Source: Alphaproteobacteria bacterium (GTDB lineage: Bacteria > Pseudomonadota > Alphaproteobacteria > Rs-D84). Taken from it: DNA of 23,084 nucleotides. The notes below the pieces were generated by a model that saw only the letters and a program-made list of their open reading frames with translations, did no database searches and was not told the origin of the DNA. Made by a program: the position numbers and the translations under genes. The stretch is from the NCBI GenBank assembly GCA_017936185.1, contig JAGBGA010000024.1:1-23084 (forward strand), given 5' to 3'. Shown one piece after another: positions 15,831 to 23,084 of this stretch (the stretch's first letter is position 1; each line of letters opens with the position of its first letter).

Positions 15831-16703
15831 TTATATTGTTCGTTTCGGATGTAACCGATGGTCATTAACCGTACCAATTCCAATGAACGTGTCACCGGTA
15901 AAAATACGATACAAACCGTCCGCCACATCAACCCCAATAAAGCCACCGTTTTTATAAAATTCGGCGTCTTTATCGCGCAGATTCAGAACCGGAATGTCCC
16001 CCAGTCCATAATCCACAGGTTTCAGATTTTCACCAAAACCACCGGTATTATTAAACATTTTTTCCAGAAAATCAAGTTTTACCGCATCTTTTATATCAAA
16101 ACCATTCGTTCGTGTGCGACGTATCATATCAACCGTCGCAAGTGTCCCACATGCCTTTGCAATGTCACGCGCAACACTGCGTACGTATGTGCCACGACTG
16201 CACAACATGCGAAAATGCCACGATTTGTCGCGTATACCCAAGAATTCAAGTTCGTAAATTTCAACCGTACGGGACGGCATTTCAATATCTTGGTTTTGGC
16301 GCGCCAATTCGTGTGCACGACGACCATTAACGTGTACCGCCGAATAAATCGGGGGCGTTTGCTTTACCATACCAATAAATTGGGGCAGGGCGGATTTAAC
16401 CATGTCAATCGTTGGAATTATATCATTGCGGGCAATGTTGCGTCCTGTGATGTCAAGCGTGTCTGTTTCAAAACCAAAAACACACGAAAACAAGTATTCT
16501 TTGATGTGCGGGTTTGCGTCTTCGACAAATGGTATCATCTTGGTTGCATCGCCAATCGCAATCGGTAACACACCCGTCGCCATGGGGTCAAGTGTACCAA
16601 TGTGTCCAAACTTTTTTGTCCCCAGCATGCGCGCAATGCGACCGCCCGCCGTTCGTGAAAACAGCCCGGAATCTTTGTCTAATATAATCCATCCAGATGT
16701 CAT
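15831..16703 (-). CDS. truB: tRNA pseudouridine(55) synthase TruB
   Basis: TruB makes pseudouridine 55 in the T-loop of tRNAs. The 290-residue protein shows the catalytic motif FGHIGTLDPMATGVLP with Asp39. KEYLFSCVFGFETDTLDITG and the QTPPIYSAVHVNGRRAHELAR motif follow, then the RGTYVRSVARDIA segment. The C-terminal end (about 225-290) has the size of a PUA-like domain. The ATG at 16703 lies 5 nt after the mutS stop, with GGA 8-9 nt before it. The His in GHIGTLDP replaces the usual Gly (GHGGTLDP) by Ile, a mild variant. Confidence 0.95.
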   Translation of the reverse strand: MTSGWIILDKDSGLFSRTAGGRIARMLGTKKFGHIGTLDPMATGVLPIAIGDATKMIPFVEDANPHIKEYLFSCVFGFETDTLDITGRNIARNDIIPTIDMVKSALPQFIGMVKQTPPIYSAVHVNGRRAHELARQNQDIEMPSRTVEIYELEFLGIRDKSWHFRMLCSRGTYVRSVARDIAKACGTLATVDMIRRTRTNGFDIKDAVKLDFLEKMFNNTGGFGENLKPVDYGLGDIPVLNLRDKDAEFYKNGGFIGVDVADGLYRIFTGDTFIGIGTVNDHRLHPKRTI

Positions 16704-16708
16704 GTACG

Positions 16709-19252
16709 TTATCCAAATAAATTTAACTGGGGCGATGCGACGGTGGAATCAGATAAACAATTCTTCTTTTTAGGTGCTGGGGTTGGCTTTGGCGCACATT
16801 CAGAACTTACATAAACCGGTTCGTTCGATTCCAGCGCACACAACACACATTCCGCACGCGAAACCACAGACGCCGGCATACCCGCCATCTTTGCAACCTG
16901 GATACCATATGAACGATTGGCAACCCCAGGTACAATTTTATGCATAAATACAATTTCATTGTTATGTTCACGCACATCAATCGTTAAACAACACGCATGT
17001 CCCAAGCCACCATTCGATACCAAGGCCGTTAATTCGTGATAATGGGTCGCAAATAATGTGCGCGACTTTAATCCATCAAGGTATTCTAATACCGCTTGGG
17101 CAATTGCCATACCATCATATGTTGCAGTACCACGACCGATTTCATCAAAAATTATAAACGAATTTTGTGTCGCACGATTTAATATGTTTGCCGTTTCGGA
17201 CATTTCAACCATAAAGGTCGATTGACCCGCCGCCAAATTATCAGATGCACCAACGCGACTGAACAACTGGTCACAAATACCAATCGTGGCAGATGACGCC
17301 GGTACATACGACCCCAAATGCGCCAAAACAACAATTATCGCGTTCTGGCGAAGGTATGTCGATTTACCCGCCATATTCGGACCAGTCAACAATGCAATTG
17401 ACTTGGTATTCAAGTTGCAATCGTTTTTGACGAAATTATCACCACGTGTACGCAACACAGATTCAATCACAGGATGACGACCACCAACAACATCAAACGC
17501 ACAATCGTCGGTCATTATTGGACGGGTCCATGAATACTTGTCCGCAACAGACGCCAATGATATCCATACGTCGGCGTCCGCCAACAAGTCGGCCGATGAT
17601 AATAAATCTTGGGATACATTACGAATATCTTGGATAAAATTGGTTATTATTTCTTCTTCAATGGCAGATGCTTTTTCCGCCGCACTGCGAACATCATTAT
17701 CAAGGTCAATTAAACGCGATGTTGTAAAACGCATGTTGCCAGACATCGTTTGACGATGGATAAAGCCACTGTCGGGTTTTAACATCACATCGGCGCGTGC
17801 AGATGGCACTTCGATAAAATACCCAAGGATATTATTATATTTTATCTTTAGTGTATTTATGCCTGTCTTGGATATATATTCAGATTGCAAGGACGCAATC
17901 GTTTCACGCGCACCGTTTGATAATTCACGCATGTTATCAAGTGCAATACTGTACCCATCACGTATTACACCACCATCACGAAAGAATGTCGGCAATTCGT
18001 CCGATAATGCACGTGTTAACTTTGACGTTAAATCATCATGTGTCTTTATCGATTCAAAGCGTGGCCCAAAACCCGCATCAAGACGACGATGTAATATCTG
18101 GGCACGTGGAAGACACATTAAAAAATTCAATACATGACGCATGTCACGCGGTGTGCCACGACCCGATGTTAAACGTGATAATGAACGACCAACGTCGGGC
18201 ATATCAGATAAAACATCCGATACCATTGCCGTAACATCAGGATTCAATATAAAATGCGATATATGACGTTGGCGCGATATTATTTCTTGGGCGTCAGACG
18301 ATAAATTACGCATGTATGCGCGCAACTTGCGCGCGCCGGCGGCCGTTCGTGTTTCGTCCAAAACATCAATCAAACATACGCCACCGTCATTTATTGGTGC
18401 ATCGATTTCAAGACTGCGCCAGGTGGCCGAATCAATTAATAATTGACGACCCGATTTAAATGTATATGGTGCACGAAATGTTACGGTTGAGTCACGCTGG
18501 GTATTAAATAAATAACCGGCCAGTAAACATATTGCACCGTCGTCGTCTTGGACAACATCAGACGCATCAACCGCACCACCAAATACACGCGATACAACAA
18601 TGTCAATATCGGTGCGATGATATAACTTTTCATACACAGGGGTCGATTTGAATATTTCGCGCAATTTCAATATATTCTTTTCTTCGGCGGTGGAAAACGG
18701 AAATATAACTTCGGCCGGGTTAATGCGAACCAAGTCATCAATAACATCGGATGTTTGACCAACAAAAAATTCGCCCGTTGATATATCACAACCGGCAATA
18801 TCATAATTACCACCACCAATCGGTGATACAGCAACCAAAAAATTCGAATTCTTGGGGGTTAATAAATTTTCATCTGTCAATGTACCCGGGGTTAGTACAC
18901 GAACAACCTTGCGTTCAATATATTTGTGACCGCGGGCTTTGGCCTGGGCCGGGGTTTCCATTTGTTCAACCAAGGCGACCTTGTACCCCGCACGAACCAA
19001 GCGACCAAAATAGTTATCAGACGCATGCCATGGAATACCACACATCGGAATTGATGCGCCATCACCATCGGTGCCACGCGCCGTTAATACCAAACCAAGT
19101 ACAGAACTGATTATTCGGGCGTCTTCAAAAAAAGATTCATAAAAATCACCCAAACGAAACATTAATAATGCGTCTGGGTTTTCAGACTTCATATCAACAT
19201 ACTGTTGCATGACCGGGGTTAATTTACTTTTTTCCGCCACGATATAATCCAT
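16709..19252 (-). CDS. mutS: DNA mismatch repair protein MutS
   Basis: MutS recognises mismatches and recruits MutL. The 847-residue protein has the mismatch-wedge motif GDFYE near residue 35 (FRLGDFYESFFEDA), connector and clamp regions, Walker A GPNMAGKST (624-632) and Walker B IIFDEIGRGTATYDG (Asp703, Glu704). The ATPase His segment FATHYHE begins near 734. It ends SPQLNLFG, whose QLNLF (842-846) fits the beta-clamp-binding motif. The start at 19252 has no visible Shine-Dalgarno; the next Met (residue 15) would cut into the conserved N-terminus (LTPVMQQY), so the first ATG is kept. It follows xseB by 21 nt. Confidence 0.96.
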   Translation of the reverse strand: MDYIVAEKSKLTPVMQQYVDMKSENPDALLMFRLGDFYESFFEDARIISSVLGLVLTARGTDGDGASIPMCGIPWHASDNYFGRLVRAGYKVALVEQMETPAQAKARGHKYIERKVVRVLTPGTLTDENLLTPKNSNFLVAVSPIGGGNYDIAGCDISTGEFFVGQTSDVIDDLVRINPAEVIFPFSTAEEKNILKLREIFKSTPVYEKLYHRTDIDIVVSRVFGGAVDASDVVQDDDGAICLLAGYLFNTQRDSTVTFRAPYTFKSGRQLLIDSATWRSLEIDAPINDGGVCLIDVLDETRTAAGARKLRAYMRNLSSDAQEIISRQRHISHFILNPDVTAMVSDVLSDMPDVGRSLSRLTSGRGTPRDMRHVLNFLMCLPRAQILHRRLDAGFGPRFESIKTHDDLTSKLTRALSDELPTFFRDGGVIRDGYSIALDNMRELSNGARETIASLQSEYISKTGINTLKIKYNNILGYFIEVPSARADVMLKPDSGFIHRQTMSGNMRFTTSRLIDLDNDVRSAAEKASAIEEEIITNFIQDIRNVSQDLLSSADLLADADVWISLASVADKYSWTRPIMTDDCAFDVVGGRHPVIESVLRTRGDNFVKNDCNLNTKSIALLTGPNMAGKSTYLRQNAIIVVLAHLGSYVPASSATIGICDQLFSRVGASDNLAAGQSTFMVEMSETANILNRATQNSFIIFDEIGRGTATYDGMAIAQAVLEYLDGLKSRTLFATHYHELTALVSNGGLGHACCLTIDVREHNNEIVFMHKIVPGVANRSYGIQVAKMAGMPASVVSRAECVLCALESNEPVYVSSECAPKPTPAPKKKNCLSDSTVASPQLNLFG

Positions 19253-19273
19253 TTATTTAATTTTAATTCAAAT

Positions 19274-19468
19274 TTAGGCACCGACTTTTAAAGTTTCGAT
19301 TTTTAATTCGGCTTCTTTTAATAATTGTTCACAGTATGCTTTTAATTTTATACCTTGTTCATATGCCGCAACAGAATCCGCCAATGGCATTTCGCCAGAT
19401 TCCATTTTTTTTACCAATTCCATTAATTGCTTGTACGCGTCTTCAAATGATAATTTTTTGTCATCCAT
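19274..19468 (-). CDS. xseB: Exodeoxyribonuclease VII small subunit
   Basis: XseB forms the small subunits of exonuclease VII with XseA, degrading single-stranded DNA. The 64-residue protein has the family pattern SFEDAYKQLMELVKKMESGEMPLADSVAAYEQGIKLKAYCEQLLKEAELKIETL, a helical hairpin. The ATG at 19468 has AAGGGG 7 nt upstream. It heads the xseB-mutS-truB-rpsO run behind its own promoter. XseA is not in the window. Confidence 0.93.
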   Translation of the reverse strand: MDDKKLSFEDAYKQLMELVKKMESGEMPLADSVAAYEQGIKLKAYCEQLLKEAELKIETLKVGA

Positions 19469-19500
19469 GTTAAACCCCTTGATATTTTTATTGTGGTTTT

Positions 19501-19529
19501 ACAATACAAAATTAATTAATGTTTTTCAA
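19501..19529 (-). promoter_or_regulatory. Promoter of the xseB-mutS-truB-rpsO operon
   Basis: On the minus strand, TTGAAA (19529-19524), a 17-nt spacer and TATTGT (19506-19501). The start site near 19494 gives a leader of about 26 nt. It lies just after the pheT terminator. Confidence 0.6.
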
Positions 19530-19531
19530 TT

Positions 19532-19556
19532 AAAAATACCGGCAAATGCCGGCATT
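19532..19556 (-). terminator. Rho-independent terminator after pheT
   Basis: The hairpin CCGGC/GCCGG with loop AAAT (19539-19552) is followed on the minus strand by TATTTTTAA. The 14-base core is the same, in minus-strand reading, as that of the terminator at 320-333. Confidence 0.8.
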
Positions 19557-19558
19557 TT

Positions 19559-21862
19559 TTATCGGTCACGAATTTTTGCGTTACACTTGTTTTCAACCGC
19601 GTTTATCACAGATGTCTGTAATTCCAAAAGCGCGGTATCAGACATATTATCCGTCGGTTGTATCGTTATGGTAAACGCAATCGATTTGTTGCCATCATTC
19701 ATATCAAATGCGTCAAAGACAACCGCGTCTGTTATGCGACCATCCACACAGCGTGCAACCGATGTTAATTTTTCCGCCGGTGTATCCGCGTCAACAATAA
19801 ACGCAAAATCACGCGTTATTGGTTGAAAATCTGATAAAACCGGTTGCTTTGCACGACGCGTGTTTGGCAAATTCGTAATATCATCAACAATTGCAATAAC
19901 AACGTTTGTTTTAATACGTAATGCACGCGCAACAGATGGATGTAATTCACCAAATTCTGCAATTTTCTTTTTGCCTTGATATAACGCACCATAACGGAAC
20001 GGATGTGCCCAACGTGGTGCATTTTCAGATGATACAGTAAAGCGTTGACCCGCCATTAATGCGATTAAGTCTGCCTTGATATCATAGATATCAACATCAC
20101 GATTGCGATGTGTCCAATGTTTTGGCGATGTAACGCCGGTACGAACAATACACAATGACGTTTCTTGGGCACATGGCGCATCACCTTTGAAGACAGTGCC
20201 AACTTCGAATAAATTCACGTTTGGATATCCGCGCTTTTCATTATTCGAAACCGCCGTCAATAAACCAAACAGTAAACCATTGCGCACCGTATTTAAATCA
20301 GATGTTATCGGATTTGCAATATTGATATTCGGACGGTCAGATAACAAAACTTCGACCGCGCTGTTACCAAAGCCAAACGAACGACATTCATTCAAACCAC
20401 GCGATGATAACAGTTTCTTGATATCAAATTCATGCGTATTGTGTGGCTTGGCCGTTCCGGTCGTATGTTCAGATGTTGTTTCAATCTTGTCATAGCCATA
20501 TATACGCAATAAATCCGCAATTATTGTTTCGGGAATTTCAACATCAACACGTGCAGTGCGCGGCGTTACAGTCCATGAATTTTTTCCAACTTCGACCGTA
20601 TAACCCAATGAAAGTAATATTTCACGCTGGGTTTCAGACGGTATGTCAATACCGGTCTTTTTCGCGAACATGTCCGGTGTATATTTTATTTTAACACGCG
20701 ATACATCATCCGAACCGGCCGCAAATGTACCAACAATTTTACCACCACATGTGTCCATAATTATCTTGGCCGCACGCATTGCCGCAACACCCGTAATTGT
20801 CGGGTCAATGCCACGTTCATAACGATATGATGCGTCGGTTGATATACCCAATCTTTTCGCAGATTTGCGAACCGATACAGGGTCGAAATATGCGCTTTCC
20901 AATATGATGTTTTTGGTTTCGTTTGTTGTAGAACCACGCGCGCCACCAATCACACCCGCCAACGCCAAAATACCAGAATTGTCCGATATAACCATATCTG
21001 TATCAACCAATTCATGTTCGTTACCAAACAAGTCTGTGAACTTTTCATGTGGATGCGCCATACGCACGATAATATCGCCATCAATTTCGTCTGCGTCAAA
21101 ACAGTGCATTGGTTGCGCCATGTCGTAACAGATATAGTTCGTTGCGTCAACCGGTGCATTTTTCGGATTAATACCAATCGCCGCCAAACGCGATGCAATT
21201 TTCTTGTCACTTGGGCGAACGGTAATATCATTAATTTCAATCAATTTATATGTACGACATTTGTCTGTCTTTAATATAACACTGCGTTTGCCAGAAACAG
21301 ATTTAAATTCATCATCTTTTGGTTCAATGTATTTACCAATTCCCGCCGCCGATAAATCGCGCGCAATGCCACGAACCGATAAATAGTCCGGACGATTTGG
21401 GGTAATACCCGCATCAAATACAGTCTTGGTTTCCAATACTGGCGAACCAATAACTGTATCATTTGGTAATTCAATAATACCACTGTGGTCTTCGTTTATA
21501 CCCAATTCACGCCCAGAACACATCATACCATCGGATAACACACCACGCAATTTACCAGACTGAATTTCATGACCGTCGATAACACAACCGGGCGTCGCCA
21601 ATGCAGATATTAATCCAACACGTGCATTTGGCGCACCACACACAACTTGGCGCAGTGTGCCGGTACCATCATCGACCATTAATACATGAAGATGGTCACT
21701 GTTTTCATGTGGTTTACATTCAACAATACGTGCCGCAATCGGTGCAATCGGGGATACGACATCTTCAACTTCCAGTCCAATACGGGTCAATGTATCGGCA
21801 ATTGCATCTGTACTTGAATTTGTTTCCAAATATTCTTGTAACCAATCATATGTCCATTTCAT
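19559..21862 (-). CDS. pheT: Phenylalanine-tRNA ligase beta subunit
   Basis: PheT forms the alpha2-beta2 synthetase that charges tRNA-Phe; the beta subunit holds the tRNA-binding and editing parts. The 767-residue protein starts with MKWTYDWLQEYL. An EMAP-type tRNA-binding domain (about 40-145, including GAPNARVGLISALATPG and SDGMMCSGRELGI) is followed by ITPNRPDYLSVRGIARDL, the B3/4 editing and B5 domains. The C-terminal ferredoxin-fold anticodon-binding domain has SDFQPITRDFAFIVD and ends NKCNAKIRDR. GGGGGA stands before the ATG at 21862. It follows pheS by 16 nt and ends at a terminator. Confidence 0.96.
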   Translation of the reverse strand: MKWTYDWLQEYLETNSSTDAIADTLTRIGLEVEDVVSPIAPIAARIVECKPHENSDHLHVLMVDDGTGTLRQVVCGAPNARVGLISALATPGCVIDGHEIQSGKLRGVLSDGMMCSGRELGINEDHSGIIELPNDTVIGSPVLETKTVFDAGITPNRPDYLSVRGIARDLSAAGIGKYIEPKDDEFKSVSGKRSVILKTDKCRTYKLIEINDITVRPSDKKIASRLAAIGINPKNAPVDATNYICYDMAQPMHCFDADEIDGDIIVRMAHPHEKFTDLFGNEHELVDTDMVISDNSGILALAGVIGGARGSTTNETKNIILESAYFDPVSVRKSAKRLGISTDASYRYERGIDPTITGVAAMRAAKIIMDTCGGKIVGTFAAGSDDVSRVKIKYTPDMFAKKTGIDIPSETQREILLSLGYTVEVGKNSWTVTPRTARVDVEIPETIIADLLRIYGYDKIETTSEHTTGTAKPHNTHEFDIKKLLSSRGLNECRSFGFGNSAVEVLLSDRPNINIANPITSDLNTVRNGLLFGLLTAVSNNEKRGYPNVNLFEVGTVFKGDAPCAQETSLCIVRTGVTSPKHWTHRNRDVDIYDIKADLIALMAGQRFTVSSENAPRWAHPFRYGALYQGKKKIAEFGELHPSVARALRIKTNVVIAIVDDITNLPNTRRAKQPVLSDFQPITRDFAFIVDADTPAEKLTSVARCVDGRITDAVVFDAFDMNDGNKSIAFTITIQPTDNMSDTALLELQTSVINAVENKCNAKIRDR

Positions 21863-21878
21863 TTCTTATTCCCCCATT

Positions 21879-22826
21879 TTAGAAACCAGCCGATTTTAAC
21901 CAACGTACATCACTGTCATAAAACTGACGAATGTCGTTTAATCCGTATTTTAACATTGCCAATCTGTCCCAACCAAAACCAAATGCAAAGCCTTGGTATA
22001 CATCTGGGTCAATGTTACAGTTGCGTAAAACATTCGGATGAACCATTCCGGCACCCATGATTTCAAGCCATTTGCCACCTTGCCATTTCATGTCAATTTC
22101 AATCGATGGGTCTGTGAATGGAAAGAAAGATGGACGAATGCGTAATTCAACATTGTCAATTCCAAAAAAGCGCGATAAAAATGCACGAACGTCACCAATC
22201 AAATCAGATATTGTTATGTTTTTATCAATATATAATCCTTCGATTTGATGGAACATAGGACTGTGTGTTGCGTCCATTTCTTTGCGATATGTTGAACCAA
22301 TACCAAACATTTTAATTGGTACACCATCCATTTCCATCGCGCGAATTTGAATCGCAGATGTCTGGGTACGTAAAACATTGCCGTTTGGTAAAAAGAAAGT
22401 ATCTTGCATATCACGCGCAGGATGATGGGCCGGCGTATTTAATGCAGTAAAATTATGCCAATCATCTTCGACTTCGGGACCTGTGTACATTGTGTAACCA
22501 AACGATTCCAAAATTTCAGATATTTCCGATAAACTTTGTGTCAAAGGATGTAATGTGCCACGATTTTCAGGCATTGGATTTAACGACACATCCAACTTTT
22601 GTTTTTCAAGCGACGCCATCAAAACCGCATTTTCAATTTCCGATTGACGTGTTTTGAACAATTCACGCAATTGGGCGTTTTCACAATTTAACGCCGCGCG
22701 GGCATCGTTATCAAGATTCTTCATTTCTTTTAAACGTGCCGTCATTGTGCCGTTTTTACCAAAGGTCGCAGTATAAAGCGCCTGTAATTCTTCCAGTGTG
22801 TTTATGTTTTTTATTTGTTCTTGCAT
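21879..22826 (-). CDS. pheS: Phenylalanine-tRNA ligase alpha subunit
   Basis: PheS is the catalytic class II subunit. The 315-residue protein has an N-terminal coiled coil (about 1-85). Class II motif 2 follows as GIGSTYRKEMDATHSPMFHQIEGL, and motif 3 is FAFGFGWDRLAMLKYGLNDIR. It ends FYDSDVRWLKSAGF as expected. In motif 2 the usual TDATHS block reads MDATHS, a mild change. AGGGT lies 8 nt before the ATG at 22826. It is the first gene after rplT, matching the common rpmI-rplT-pheS-pheT order. No clear sigma-70 promoter is visible in the 80-nt gap, so read-through from rplT is possible. Confidence 0.96.
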   Translation of the reverse strand: MQEQIKNINTLEELQALYTATFGKNGTMTARLKEMKNLDNDARAALNCENAQLRELFKTRQSEIENAVLMASLEKQKLDVSLNPMPENRGTLHPLTQSLSEISEILESFGYTMYTGPEVEDDWHNFTALNTPAHHPARDMQDTFFLPNGNVLRTQTSAIQIRAMEMDGVPIKMFGIGSTYRKEMDATHSPMFHQIEGLYIDKNITISDLIGDVRAFLSRFFGIDNVELRIRPSFFPFTDPSIEIDMKWQGGKWLEIMGAGMVHPNVLRNCNIDPDVYQGFAFGFGWDRLAMLKYGLNDIRQFYDSDVRWLKSAGF

Positions 22827-22841
22827 AATTGTTACCCTGTA

Positions 22842-22870
22842 TAAATTAAAAAGCCGTCAATTGACGGCTT
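22842..22870 (-). terminator. Terminator or attenuator between rplT and pheS
   Basis: A perfect 20-base palindrome (22851-22870; stem AAGCCGTC/GACGGCTT, loop AATT) is followed on the minus strand by TTTTAATTTAT. It ends rplT transcripts, or attenuates read-through into pheS, which has no clear promoter of its own. Confidence 0.7.
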
Positions 22871-22906
22871 TTATTATTACAAAACAGATACCCCGCCGAC
22901 AAGGTA

Positions 22907-23084
22907 TTATTTACTTTCGGCGTTGATAAATCGTTTCGCAGTGTCAACCAATTTGACAAAGTTTGCGTCGCCCGCATATGCCATTTCGGCCAAAACCTTG
23001 CGGTCAAGGGCAACACCAGCTTTTTTCAAGCCATTCATAAATTGGCTGTAAGTCATACCATTCGCGCGTACAGCGGCATTGATA
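22907..23084 (-). CDS. rplT: 50S ribosomal protein L20, C-terminal end (partial)
   Basis: L20 is an early 23S rRNA-binding assembly protein. The last 59 residues are visible, from [23 protein letters not shown] through [35 protein letters not shown] and a TAA stop at 22909-22907. The N-terminal half lies beyond the right edge. It precedes pheS-pheT, the usual order downstream of infC-rpmI. This frame was read by hand on the minus strand. Confidence 0.93.
   Translation of the reverse strand, partial: INAAVRANGMTYSQFMNGLKKAGVALDRKVLAEMAYAGDANFVKLVDTAKRFINAESK

Noticed and set aside
22827..22870. pheS promoter using TTGACG in the rplT terminator
   Set aside because: No acceptable -10 box lies 16-18 nt downstream of TTGACG; TATACA is only 11 nt away.

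Overview
The window is a compact, low-GC stretch of bacterial chromosome with mostly housekeeping genes. Gaps are short, four gene junctions overlap as ATGA or TAATG, and nearly everything is on the minus strand. UGA is used as a stop (for example in the ATGA overlaps), so the standard bacterial code applies. An alpha-type SspB ClpXP adaptor, an lptF-lptD-surA cluster and a gyrB with the long proteobacterial insert point to an Alphaproteobacterium. The AT-rich composition suggests one of the uncultivated, reduced-genome lineages; that last step is inference only.

Layout, left to right. The C-terminal end of a MacB-type ABC permease (+) stops at a bidirectional terminator. Facing it is the envelope operon lptF, lptD, surA-like, rlmN (-, 5368 down to 339), whose lptF-lptD and surA-rlmN stops and starts overlap. 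Upstream lie recF and sspB (-), then tolC-macA (-), an export pair without an adjacent macB. A tRNA-Cys(GCA) gene (+) diverges from tolC. Next is a minus-strand run of gyrB, a JAMM-motif protein, a 94-residue unknown, a HhH-GPD DNA glycosylase-like protein and ung. Divergent from gyrB is a two-gene plus-strand unit: a 96-residue possible DNA-binding protein and a 189-residue RusA-like nuclease. Then come xseB-mutS-truB-rpsO (-), and finally pheS-pheT (-) preceded by the 3' end of rplT.

Functionally the window holds outer-membrane LPS assembly (LptF, LptD, SurA-like), tripartite efflux (MacA, TolC, a MacB end), DNA repair and topology (RecF, Ung, HhH glycosylase, GyrB, XseB, MutS, RusA-like), and translation (RlmN, TruB, S15, L20, PheST, tRNA-Cys).

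The parts least explained by known systems are two small accessory cassettes around gyrB: JAMM protein, 94-residue protein, DNA glycosylase and ung on one side, and the possible HTH protein plus RusA-like nuclease on the other. Other notable points are two promoters whose -10 boxes lie exactly 7 nt before the ATG (lptF and recF, predicted leaderless), and an orphan tRNA 3'-end-like segment next to ung. No CRISPR array, insertion sequence or rRNA was seen. No gap between genes exceeds 300 bases.
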